Assembly (NCBI GenBank): GCA_045612485.1 | Contig: JAZKZE010000025.1 | Span: forward strand, 1 to 24,543 | Length of the DNA stretch: 24,543 nt | Reading direction: 5' to 3' | Source: RGIG5327 sp045612485 | Lineage (GTDB): Bacteria > Verrucomicrobiota > Lentisphaeria > Victivallales > UBA1829 | Part shown: in pieces, positions 7,754 through 14,525 of the stretch | How the letters are laid out: every line of letters starts with the position of its first letter | Numbering within the stretch: position 1 is the first letter of the stretch | Notes under the pieces: generated by a model | Database searches by the model: none | The model's input: only the letters and a program-made list of their open reading frames with translations | Told to the model about the DNA's origin: nothing | Made by a program: the position numbers and the translations under genes

Positions 7754-8467
7754 TTATTGAAGAAGATCTGTTTCGATGCTGCTGTATGTCATAAAGGGGA
7801 AATCTTTCATAAAGGGGGATTTTTCTCCCGTTTGAGATGTATGCAGACAAATGGATGGATGATGTTTTATCCTTTCATACTCCATTTGCGTCATACCGGT
7901 AACATCCAGTGCCGCCACGATCCCCGCCCGGTCGCACATCTCCAGATCTTTTTCAGCATCAGGAGAACTGCCGGAAACCACAGTAAAATTTTCACCGTTT
8001 TCTTTACCGTTTTTCATCAGATTTTTTACCGGCATATTTAAAGAACCGTTTACTTTTCTGCACTTGATTTCTTTTCCATTGATCAGCAAAACATTTTTTC
8101 CGCAGGAAATCCCGAGAGAAGTTTTTCTCAATCCGGACATCTGTAAAATAATGTAGAATGCTGCACCATTTTTGTAAAAAACAGTTTTCAATTCATACAA
8201 TGCCGGTTCGCCTTCTGTACACGGATTCCAGATCAGGGGATTAAAAATCTTCACTTTCTGCATGAATGGCTGTTTATTTTTCCCTTTCTGTATGGAAAAA
8301 CGGGCTGACTCGATCATCTCAAATGAGTCCACAAAATAGGAGGCGATCAAAGTAGTATTTTCAGGAGAATCCACAGAAAGAACCGGGGTTATTTCCAGCA
8401 GATTTCCATTATGAATAAATTCATGGGTTATTTCAACATTTTCAAAAATCTTTTTATCATCCGCCAT
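7754..8467 (-). CDS. GH2-like fragment protein lacking the catalytic barrel
   Basis: 237 residues; not a complete enzyme of any family I recognise. Parts align by eye with glycoside hydrolase family 2 proteins: FNPLIWNP...GEPALYELKTVFYKNG resembles the end of the Ig-like sandwich domain (pattern LWSPExPxLYxL), LRKTSLGISCGKNVLLINGKEIKCRKVNG resembles GxRxxxxxxxxxLLNGxpxxxRGvN, and AEKDLEMCDRAGIVAALDVTG resembles the first barrel segment (fyelcDexGixVxxE). It then ends, so the catalytic Glu residues of GH2 are absent. The ATG follows AAGGAT. There is no signal peptide. It sits 29 bases before the deacetylase and 38 bases after another unknown gene in the same operon. It is either a decayed GH2 gene under continued selection or a non-catalytic binding or regulatory protein. 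The reading frame is intact. Confidence 0.6.
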   Translation of the reverse strand: MADDKKIFENVEITHEFIHNGNLLEITPVLSVDSPENTTLIASYFVDSFEMIESARFSIQKGKNKQPFMQKVKIFNPLIWNPCTEGEPALYELKTVFYKNGAAFYIILQMSGLRKTSLGISCGKNVLLINGKEIKCRKVNGSLNMPVKNLMKNGKENGENFTVVSGSSPDAEKDLEMCDRAGIVAALDVTGMTQMEYERIKHHPSICLHTSQTGEKSPFMKDFPFMTYSSIETDLLQ

Positions 8468-8505
8468 CGTATTATCCTTTTCTTCCGTTTTTTCTTTGTC
8501 TTTTT

Positions 8506-9402
8506 TTACTGCATCTTCTGTTTTTTACCTGTTTCATGCACTAATGCGGCAAAAAGGGAACACTCTTCAGGACTGAAAAAATTCTCCCTGCCCGCAGGAG
8601 AAGCAAGAAAAGAACCTTTGAACCCGTGACGGACAAGATATTCCACCCAGGGGATCAGATGCGCTTTTACAAGTGTTTCCCCTTTATCTCTGTTATAATG
8701 AAAAACAATGCTTACCGCATCAAAGGCTGCTTGCAGAGCATATTCTTCCACCGTCTTTTCCCGGTCAAGCTCATGGGGATAGATATCCAGAAGAAATTTT
8801 ATACGGGGATTCATACACTCCCGCAAAAACATACTGATATCGGCTGTATCCATACTGTTTTCTCTCCCGGGAATACGCAAGGGCAGAAGGATATATTGAT
8901 CAAACTGCATAAGAACGGGCAGAAGTTTATTGTAAAATCTTTTCAGAAGCGCTTTTTCCCTTCCGCCGGAAGCAAGGATCTCTGCAACAGGCAGATCAAG
9001 GACAATATATTTTATATTCATCCCGCCCAGTTTTTTGCAGATGGAAACAGTTTCTTCCGTAAATGCATGAATGGTCTTTTCTGCTGAGAAAAATACAGTA
9101 TCTTTCAACGCCCGGGAAAAAATCTCCCCCACGGAAGCAAAAGAAAAATTCTGCACAAATTCATTTCTCTGGAAAATACCAAGAGATTCCAGCTGGTCAA
9201 AAGAGATCTCCACAGCAGAAAAATCCCCGACGTTACACAACTCCGCCAGTTCCGCTCCGGCAAAAGCTGTATGGGTAAATCTCATACCCGGATAAAGGAA
9301 TCTTCCGCCAGTATTTTCTGTTACCGGCAAAGGCTCCCCGTTACAGCCATTAAAATAAAATCCCCCGTTACCGGTATATATGTCTCTGTTTGTATTTTTC
9401 AT
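8506..9402 (-). CDS. Hypothetical protein, possibly a sugar isomerase-like TIM barrel
   Basis: 298 residues, no signal peptide, no family recognised with certainty. Alternating strand and helix pattern fits a beta/alpha barrel. Segments recall xylose-isomerase/AP-endonuclease-2 type proteins: VGDFSAVEISFDQL near the N-terminus, EETVSICKKLGGMNIKYIVLDLP, NPRIKFLLDIYPHE (family position of a metal-binding Asp and His), and VSIVFHYNRDKGE then WVEYLVRHGFKGSFL. Several metal ligands expected in that family are not obvious, so activity is doubtful. The ATG at 9402 has only a weak AGTGG element upstream. It lies 26 bases after ribE and 38 before the GH2-like protein, together with which it may form a small sub-module inserted in the rib-isp operon. 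Confidence 0.55.
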   Translation of the reverse strand: MKNTNRDIYTGNGGFYFNGCNGEPLPVTENTGGRFLYPGMRFTHTAFAGAELAELCNVGDFSAVEISFDQLESLGIFQRNEFVQNFSFASVGEIFSRALKDTVFFSAEKTIHAFTEETVSICKKLGGMNIKYIVLDLPVAEILASGGREKALLKRFYNKLLPVLMQFDQYILLPLRIPGRENSMDTADISMFLRECMNPRIKFLLDIYPHELDREKTVEEYALQAAFDAVSIVFHYNRDKGETLVKAHLIPWVEYLVRHGFKGSFLASPAGRENFFSPEECSLFAALVHETGKKQKMQ

Positions 9403-9428
9403 CAGTCCATTACCACTTTATCTGCATC

Positions 9429-10088
9429 TCACAAAAATCCGGCTTCCGCAAGTTTCTCAAGAGTAACGGAAGAACTCTTCTTCCCCCCAGTTTCCTGATT
9501 GATCCGCATGAGAAAGTTATATACATATTTTCCAAGCATATCTGTTTCCAGATTGACCATATCTCCGTTTTTTTTCGTTTGCAGATTTGTTTCATTCCAT
9601 GTGGTGGGAATAATACAGATGGTAAAGGAGTTTTCCTTCACGGAAGCAACTGTAAGAGAGATCCCGTCAACAGCAATACTCCCTTTCGGGACAATATACA
9701 CAAGGATCTCTTCCGGAGCTGTGATCTCAAGAACAGTATCATCCCCCTCTTTTCCCAGAGAAAGGATTTTTCCAGTCCCGTCCACATGACCGGAAACGAT
9801 ATGACCGCCCAGCCTGTCTCCGGCGGCAAGGGCACGTTCCAGATTTACAGTACTTCCGGAAACAAGTTCCCCCAGATCGGTTTTGTCAAAGGTCTCTTTC
9901 AGCACATGGAAGGAAAGATCCTTTCCGGAAAAACTTTCCAGAGTGAGACAGGTACCGTTTACAGCAATACTTTCCCCCAGTTTCAAATCGTGAAAAATCT
10001 TATGGGAACGGATAAAAAGTTTTCCCGCTTTTCCTGTCATATTTTTACCGGTGAACTCCCCGGTACACTGAACCAATCCTGTAAACAT
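9429..10088 (-). CDS. ribE: Riboflavin synthase, alpha subunit
   Basis: It joins two molecules of 6,7-dimethyl-8-ribityllumazine to give riboflavin, as a cytosolic trimer. The protein starts with the invariant MFTGLVQ and has the two tandem lumazine-binding barrels of the family: the first holds VNGTCLTLESF and FHVLKETFDKTDLG, the link is NLERALAAGDRLGGHIVSGHVDGTG, and the second repeats the pattern with AVDGISLTVASV and FTICIIPTTWNETNL. Length (219) is normal. It is 10 bases downstream of ribD, as in many rib operons. The genes for GTP cyclohydrolase II, DHBP synthase and lumazine synthase are not in the window. Confidence 0.95.
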   Translation of the reverse strand: MFTGLVQCTGEFTGKNMTGKAGKLFIRSHKIFHDLKLGESIAVNGTCLTLESFSGKDLSFHVLKETFDKTDLGELVSGSTVNLERALAAGDRLGGHIVSGHVDGTGKILSLGKEGDDTVLEITAPEEILVYIVPKGSIAVDGISLTVASVKENSFTICIIPTTWNETNLQTKKNGDMVNLETDMLGKYVYNFLMRINQETGGKKSSSVTLEKLAEAGFL

Positions 10089-10098
10089 ATCCTTTTCC

Positions 10099-11130
10099 TT
10101 ATTTATACTTTACCAGACCGGAAAATGCAAGATCTTTTCCGTACTGCTTATATTTTACATCTTCCAGCAGCCATGCCTTTTCCAGATTTTCCGGAGAAGA
10201 ACCGGCTATGGATGGAATACTTTTTTCCCCGCCCAGGATTTTTGGGGCAATGTGAAACTCTACCTTATTGACTGCTTTTGCTTCCAGTGCAGAAGCGGCA
10301 AGAGTTCCACCGCACTCCAGAAGAATGGATGTCACATTTTCAGATCCGAGTCCAAGAAGGAACTTTTCCCACTCTTCAGCATTTTTCAAAGAGACAAATT
10401 CCCACTTTTCCCCCTCCGGACAGGATTTTTTCATATTTTCCACATCATTTGTCACAACGATCCTGCGGGGAGTTTTCAGTATATTTCCAGCTTCATCCCT
10501 TACGGTAAAACGGGGATGATCCATCCGGAATGTCTGACCGCCAGTCACAACACAATCCGCCCACATTCTCAAGTCCATCACTCTGTTTCTCGCCTCTTTC
10601 CCTGTGATCCACCGGGATACACCGTTATAACAGGCGATTTTTCCGTCAAGGGTCTGGGCCGTTTTCAGCAAAACAAAAGGTTTTCCGGTGGTGATCCAGT
10701 GAAAAAAGGCTTCATTGAGGCAAAGACACTCTTTTTCCAATACTCCGGAAATAACCTCTATACCGGCGTCTTCCAGTATTTTTACAGCTCTTCCTGCGTG
10801 TTTCGGATTGGGATCAAGACAGCCGATGACTACTTTCTTTACTCCGGAAGCAAGGATCGCATCTGTACAGGCGGGAGTACGCCCTTTTGTGGAACATGGC
10901 TCCAGAGTAACAAAAAGAGCAGCAGCTTTTACATCATTTCCTTTTTTTGCCGCATCAGAAAAAGCATTGACTTCCGCATGGCCCTCCCCTGCTCTCACAT
11001 GCCAGCCTTCACCGAGAATAATGCCGTCTTTTACGATAACAGCCCCCACCATAGGATTGGGGGAAGTGGTGCCAAGCCCCTTACCGGCAAGGGAAAGAGC
11101 TTTATCCATATAAAATTCAAGTTCACGCAT
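10099..11130 (-). CDS. ribD: Bifunctional diaminohydroxyphosphoribosylaminopyrimidine deaminase / 5-amino-6-(5-phosphoribosylamino)uracil reductase
   Basis: It carries out the second and third steps of riboflavin synthesis. The N-terminal deaminase domain (1-~145) has the zinc site GHAEVNAF (His51, Glu53) and PCSTKGRTPACTDAI (Cys79, Cys88). The usual family form is PCSHxGRTPPC, so the His is replaced by Thr here; that His is not a zinc ligand. The C-terminal reductase domain (~150-343) shows PFVLLKTAQTLDGKIA, SRWITGKEARNRVMDLR, and ILLECGGTLAASAL near the end. Length (343) is somewhat short of the usual 360-370. It follows the C39-like peptidase gene by 18 bases and precedes ribE by 10. No FMN riboswitch precedes it. 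Confidence 0.95.
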   Translation of the reverse strand: MRELEFYMDKALSLAGKGLGTTSPNPMVGAVIVKDGIILGEGWHVRAGEGHAEVNAFSDAAKKGNDVKAAALFVTLEPCSTKGRTPACTDAILASGVKKVVIGCLDPNPKHAGRAVKILEDAGIEVISGVLEKECLCLNEAFFHWITTGKPFVLLKTAQTLDGKIACYNGVSRWITGKEARNRVMDLRMWADCVVTGGQTFRMDHPRFTVRDEAGNILKTPRRIVVTNDVENMKKSCPEGEKWEFVSLKNAEEWEKFLLGLGSENVTSILLECGGTLAASALEAKAVNKVEFHIAPKILGGEKSIPSIAGSSPENLEKAWLLEDVKYKQYGKDLAFSGLVKYK

Positions 11131-11148
11131 ATTCAGTATATACCTTTA

Positions 11149-12765
11149 TCAATTATCCGGTTCAATGTAATACAATCCACTTGTGATCGCCCAGGCATCG
11201 GCTGTTTCCATTTTCTTTACTTCGTGTCCCCTGCCCCATGTATCGGAGAACAGGATCATGGAAAGAGATTGCCGGGAAGATTTTTTTCTGCTTCTGCTGT
11301 TTGTCTGACCGTCAGAAGATATTCCGTATCCTGTAATAAGCCGCAGATGTCCGCCTCTCCCCCCGCCCTGTTCCGGAGAAAAATCCATAATGACCGCCCA
11401 GAGTACAGGGATCCCCGCATCGATCTTTTCTTTGACAAACCCACAGAAATATTTTTCAAAGGCGCGTTTTTTTAACTGAAAAAGAGCATTTCTTCCGATT
11501 TGAGGATCAGCAGTAAGAAAAGTTCTCTGCAAATCAATATGCTCACCGAACCTGGCAATTTTTATACGGGGAGCCTTTTCCTTCTTTGCCAGGGAATTAT
11601 ATTTGGAAACAAATTTTTCCAATTCTCCTGCAGATCTCATAAATTCATATTGTTTTCTTACGTCCACATTGAGTTTTTTGGAGATCTTCCGGAGTGCTGT
11701 GTACATATTCAGGGAATTTGTCCCCCCCTTTGCGGTAGTATCCATAAGTCCGGCAAGAACGTGTTGATTCACATTTCCGCCGTAATAGGAGAAAAGCCGT
11801 TCAAGAACAGCCGGAACACAATACCCTTTCGGTCCCTGATCCACCATGGGGATCCCCTGAATGACCACATATTCCCCGTCACGTTTTACATTTTCCGCAA
11901 GTTGTTTCTTTTTGATTTTTATGGGGACAACAGGAGGAGATCCTTTGCTGTCCTTACGGGTACTGTCAACACTTTGTACCGTCAACTCTTCTTCAGCATC
12001 CCCATTCCCCTGTGACGGAAGAAATTCGATATAACAGTAGGAGGAGCCTCCCTGTTTATTTTTTTCACTGCTCCAGTTCAATTTCAATTCACCATAGGGA
12101 AGGCTCCAGGAATAATACCGGATCTTTTCAAACCTCTGTAATTTCTGATTTCCTTCCTCAGGAGCTTTTCTCAAATGAAGCGTGATCATCTCCGTCATGT
12201 TGTTAAGCATTGCGGTAAAGGTGTTTGCAGTATAACTTACTCCGGTATCATCCCCTTCATTGAACACAGAAACATAAAAACGGGAAAATTTTCCGTTTCT
12301 GAAATCTATGATGGATTCAGCAAACTTCTGTCCGGCAAAGGTCAGAGCCGCCCTTGAGTTTCTTCCGGAATAATATCTTACAGAATCCTTTTTGGATGAT
12401 GTCCAGATATAGAGATTTTTTTCCCGGAACGCATTGCCAGAATATAAATTTTCGACATTCAGCGAGAGAAATGGACTGTCATTCTGTTGAAAATATGCAA
12501 GAAGATCACCGCTTTTCAGTTCGTGCTTTGATTTTTTTGCTTTCATAGCATCTGCTGCGGTCCACTTTTTCTTCCGGGAACGGCTTCTTTTGACAGGTCT
12601 TGCTGTTCTTATTGTTACAGTTTTTCCCCGGGAACAGGAAGTACCGCAAGTATTGCTGTTTTTGCGGACATATACCTGGGCAGACAGTCCGGCTGTCAGA
12701 AATACAAGCAGAAAAAGCAGATTGTATTTCAAGGATATATATTGAAAAAATTTTGAAAAGATCAT
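11149..12765 (-). CDS. Exported C39-like cysteine peptidase-domain protein
   Basis: 538 residues. An N-terminal hydrophobic stretch (NLLFLLVFLTAGLSA, ending about residue 30) is a signal peptide, so the protein is exported. Residues ~30-290 are a poorly conserved region starting with a Cys-rich, Arg/Lys-rich patch. Residues ~300-535 look like a papain-fold C39-family peptidase domain: PMVDQGPKGYCVPAVLERLFSYYGG with the oxyanion Gln and nucleophile Cys316, GGHLRLITGYG with His473, and FSDTWGRG with Asp508. The spacing between Cys and His is longer than in bacteriocin transporters, and there is no ABC transporter, so it is a free-standing peptidase. The ATG has a weak GGGAAA upstream. It heads the rib operon behind a candidate promoter; its link to riboflavin genes is unexplained. 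Confidence 0.72.
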   Translation of the reverse strand: MIFSKFFQYISLKYNLLFLLVFLTAGLSAQVYVRKNSNTCGTSCSRGKTVTIRTARPVKRSRSRKKKWTAADAMKAKKSKHELKSGDLLAYFQQNDSPFLSLNVENLYSGNAFREKNLYIWTSSKKDSVRYYSGRNSRAALTFAGQKFAESIIDFRNGKFSRFYVSVFNEGDDTGVSYTANTFTAMLNNMTEMITLHLRKAPEEGNQKLQRFEKIRYYSWSLPYGELKLNWSSEKNKQGGSSYCYIEFLPSQGNGDAEEELTVQSVDSTRKDSKGSPPVVPIKIKKKQLAENVKRDGEYVVIQGIPMVDQGPKGYCVPAVLERLFSYYGGNVNQHVLAGLMDTTAKGGTNSLNMYTALRKISKKLNVDVRKQYEFMRSAGELEKFVSKYNSLAKKEKAPRIKIARFGEHIDLQRTFLTADPQIGRNALFQLKKRAFEKYFCGFVKEKIDAGIPVLWAVIMDFSPEQGGGRGGHLRLITGYGISSDGQTNSRSRKKSSRQSLSMILFSDTWGRGHEVKKMETADAWAITSGLYYIEPDN

Positions 12766-12793
12766 TTTTATTTCCCATCTGTCATTCCGTAAA

Positions 12794-12816
12794 TATACAG
12801 AAAAATACTGTATTTT
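12794..12816. promoter_or_regulatory. Overlapping inverted repeats downstream of the leftward start site
   Basis: AAAATAC and GTATTTT (12802-12816) pair around one base. Overlapping them, ATACAG and CTGTAT (about 12795-12812) also form an inverted repeat. They lie between the candidate start of leftward transcription and the peptidase gene, a position suited to an operator. Confidence 0.4.
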
Positions 12817-12832
12817 CTTTCTGCCTGTTTTT

Positions 12833-12860
12833 AATATAATGACATCCGGCTTTTTTTCAA
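12833..12860 (-). promoter_or_regulatory. Candidate promoter of the peptidase-ribD-tsaC operon
   Basis: Read leftward, TTGAAA (12860-12855) and TATATT (12838-12833) are 16 bases apart. The predicted start near 12826 gives a leader of about 60 bases before the ATG at 12765. Confidence 0.5.
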
Positions 12861-12866
12861 GGCTTC

Positions 12867-12977
12867 AAGTCGTCTCTGCAATGGAAAAAAAATACTTTTT
12901 CCACCAGTTATTTTACAAATACAGTTCTCTCTGCCATTTTTCAGGGAAAACCTGCTGAAAACCAGAGGGGACGACTT
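12867..12977. other. Nested inverted repeats in the divergent promoter region
   Basis: The outer arms (12867-12878 and 12963-12977) contain AAGTCGTC and GACGACTT as exact complements, then TCTG/CAGA after a 3-base bulge. Inside are a hairpin with arms TGGAAAAA and TTTTTCCA near 12882-12903 and a second one with arms TTTTCAG and CTGAAAA near 12936-12962. The right outer arm runs into the -35 of the rightward promoter. It could be a structured RNA leader or a protein-binding region. Confidence 0.45.
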
Positions 12978-13004
12978 GACAAAAAAGAATTTTTGTGCTA
13001 ATGT
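12976..13004 (+). promoter_or_regulatory. Sigma70-type promoter of the creatininase-DUF4838 operon
   Basis: A perfect TTGACA (12976-12981) is 17 bases from TAATGT (12999-13004), which is preceded by TG at the extended -10 position. The start would be near 13011, giving a leader of about 47 bases to the ATG at 13058. Confidence 0.65.
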
Positions 13005-13057
13005 TACCATGAAAAAAAATGCTACACAATAAATCCAGTATACAAAGGAGACGGCTC

Positions 13058-13918
13058 ATGGCAAGAAATATGCATAAGTTTGAAGAACTCACTCCATGGG
13101 AATTCGATCAGGAGAAGGAACGCGCTTCAATCATATATATCGCTGCCGGTCCCATGGAATACCATGAAGAGTGCAATGCTCTGGGGATCGACCCCTGTAA
13201 AGGGTATGCCTGGTGTCTGTACGCGGCAGAAAAAGCCGGAGGGATCGTATTTCCCCTGGTGCCTTTTGCCCCGGATGGCGGCAGACCTTTTCAGGATCAG
13301 GCGACATTGCGGGAAAGATGGAATACTTGTAAATTCGGAGAATATACCCGTACCCCCCTTATCTATCCCAGTGTCTATTCCAGCAGGGAAGTATGCGTTC
13401 CACTCTACCGGGAACTTCTGGAAACATTCGCCGTGGAACATAAATTCAAACTCTGCGTATTTTTCGGCTCCCACGCTCCGGCAGGGGACATCATCAAGAT
13501 GATCCTTGAGGAAGAGGCCGCCGCAAACGGTATAAAACTGGACATCAAGCCCAAAGGAGCTGTTACCGGAGATTACAAAGGCATGAGAGTTCTTGCCACA
13601 GGCAGTCTGGATTTCAACCGGGATATTGTCCGGAAGATCTATGATGAAAACGGTATCAAACGTATCAGTCATGGCGGACTCTGGGAAAGTGCCATCAATA
13701 AGGCGGTAAACGAGGAATATTTTCAGGAAAAATATCTGGATGAAACGATATACCCCCAGCATTACGGAGTACTGAAGGATGAAGAAGCGGAAGGGATCGT
13801 CCGTCCTGTGAAATCGGAATACAAAAAAATGACAGATGAGATTGCCAAAACTCTTTTTGAAACAACAGCAGAAAGATTTACTCAGGCTGTTATAGAAGAA
13901 TACAACAAAGTAAAGTAA
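13058..13918 (+). CDS. Creatininase-family amidohydrolase-like protein
   Basis: 286 residues from the ATG at 13058, chosen because AAAGGAG lies 7 bases upstream; an in-frame ATG at 13019 has no ribosome binding site. The N-terminal GPMEYHEECNALGID matches the creatininase pattern GxxExHGxHLPxxTD, with Glu34, His36 and Asp45 at the same numbers as the metal ligands of the Pseudomonas enzyme. The later metal/substrate loop (usually NGHGGN) appears as FGSHAPAGD with His139, and SHGGLWESAIN occupies the position of the HAGExETS motif. Family members cleave cyclic amides or act in cofactor maturation, and many are of unknown substrate. There is no signal peptide. It heads an operon with two secreted glycan-related proteins (42-base gap), which suggests a sugar-amide or modified-sugar substrate rather than creatinine; that is inference. 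Confidence 0.72.
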   Translation: MARNMHKFEELTPWEFDQEKERASIIYIAAGPMEYHEECNALGIDPCKGYAWCLYAAEKAGGIVFPLVPFAPDGGRPFQDQATLRERWNTCKFGEYTRTPLIYPSVYSSREVCVPLYRELLETFAVEHKFKLCVFFGSHAPAGDIIKMILEEEAAANGIKLDIKPKGAVTGDYKGMRVLATGSLDFNRDIVRKIYDENGIKRISHGGLWESAINKAVNEEYFQEKYLDETIYPQHYGVLKDEEAEGIVRPVKSEYKKMTDEIAKTLFETTAERFTQAVIEEYNKVK

Positions 13919-13960
13919 GTATATACAAGTTTTCAACTCATAACAGAAAAGGAAGAAAAC

Positions 13961-14506
13961 ATGAAAACAAAAACTCTTCTCTCTGTACTTGCCCTTGCAA
14001 GTTCCACTGCACTTTTTGCAGCACCTGCCGCAAAAAATCTTATTCTCAATCCCTCTTTTGAAGGAAAAGTAAATGCCAAAGGCGTACCCGCCGCCTGGGG
14101 AATGGACTCGGCTGCAACTGGTTCCATTGTAAAAAATGCTGATGGAACACACTCTTTCAAACTTACCGGACAATTTCTGCGTCAGATCATTTTCGGAAGT
14201 GCCTTCACACCCAAGACTGATAAATATTTCCGGATCACACTGAAAGCATCCGGCAAAGGAAAATTGTATATCTCCCAGGCACATTTTACCACTCCTGTAA
14301 ATGAAAAAGGGAAAAAGTACAATAAGTTCCATAACTCTACCGGTGTTGCCACATTTGTCCTGACGGATAAAGCTACGGAATACAAAGCCGATCTCAAGAT
14401 CCCTGCCGGGGAATTCTGTCAGCTGCTCTTCCGTGTGGATAAAAACAATGAAGCCATTCTGGATGATGTCAGCGTAGTGGAAGTCCCCGCACCTGCCGCG
14501 AAATAA
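13961..14506 (+). CDS. Secreted stand-alone carbohydrate-binding-like module
   Basis: 181 residues: a signal peptide (TLLSVLALASSTALFAAPAA, cleavage about residue 21-25), then a single beta-sandwich-like domain of CBM4/9 (galactose-binding) style. It opens with NLILNPSFEG, contains LRQIIFGSAFTPKTDKYFRITLKASGKGKLYIS, and closes with LLFRVDKNNEAILDDVSVVE. The same three landmarks occur in the C-terminal domain (~790-935) of the protein encoded next, so the two are paralogous modules. There is no catalytic domain. The ATG follows AAGGAAG and the next gene is 19 bases away. It probably binds a polysaccharide or pairs with the DUF4838 protein outside the cell. Confidence 0.72.
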   Translation: MKTKTLLSVLALASSTALFAAPAAKNLILNPSFEGKVNAKGVPAAWGMDSAATGSIVKNADGTHSFKLTGQFLRQIIFGSAFTPKTDKYFRITLKASGKGKLYISQAHFTTPVNEKGKKYNKFHNSTGVATFVLTDKATEYKADLKIPAGEFCQLLFRVDKNNEAILDDVSVVEVPAPAAK

Positions 14507-14525
14507 GAAAAATAAGGAAAAACGA

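Noticed and set aside
10252..11475. A 407-codon plus-strand frame opposite ribD and the peptidase gene
   Set aside because: It overlaps two firmly identified minus-strand genes and has no recognisable domain.
12794..12816. LexA (SOS) box
   Set aside because: The half-sites are arranged ACAG...CTGT, the reverse of the CTGT...ACAG order, and no SOS gene is nearby.
12766..13057. FMN riboswitch ahead of the operon containing ribD and ribE
   Set aside because: The conserved FMN-aptamer segments were not found in the leader; the inverted repeats seen there do not follow its layout.
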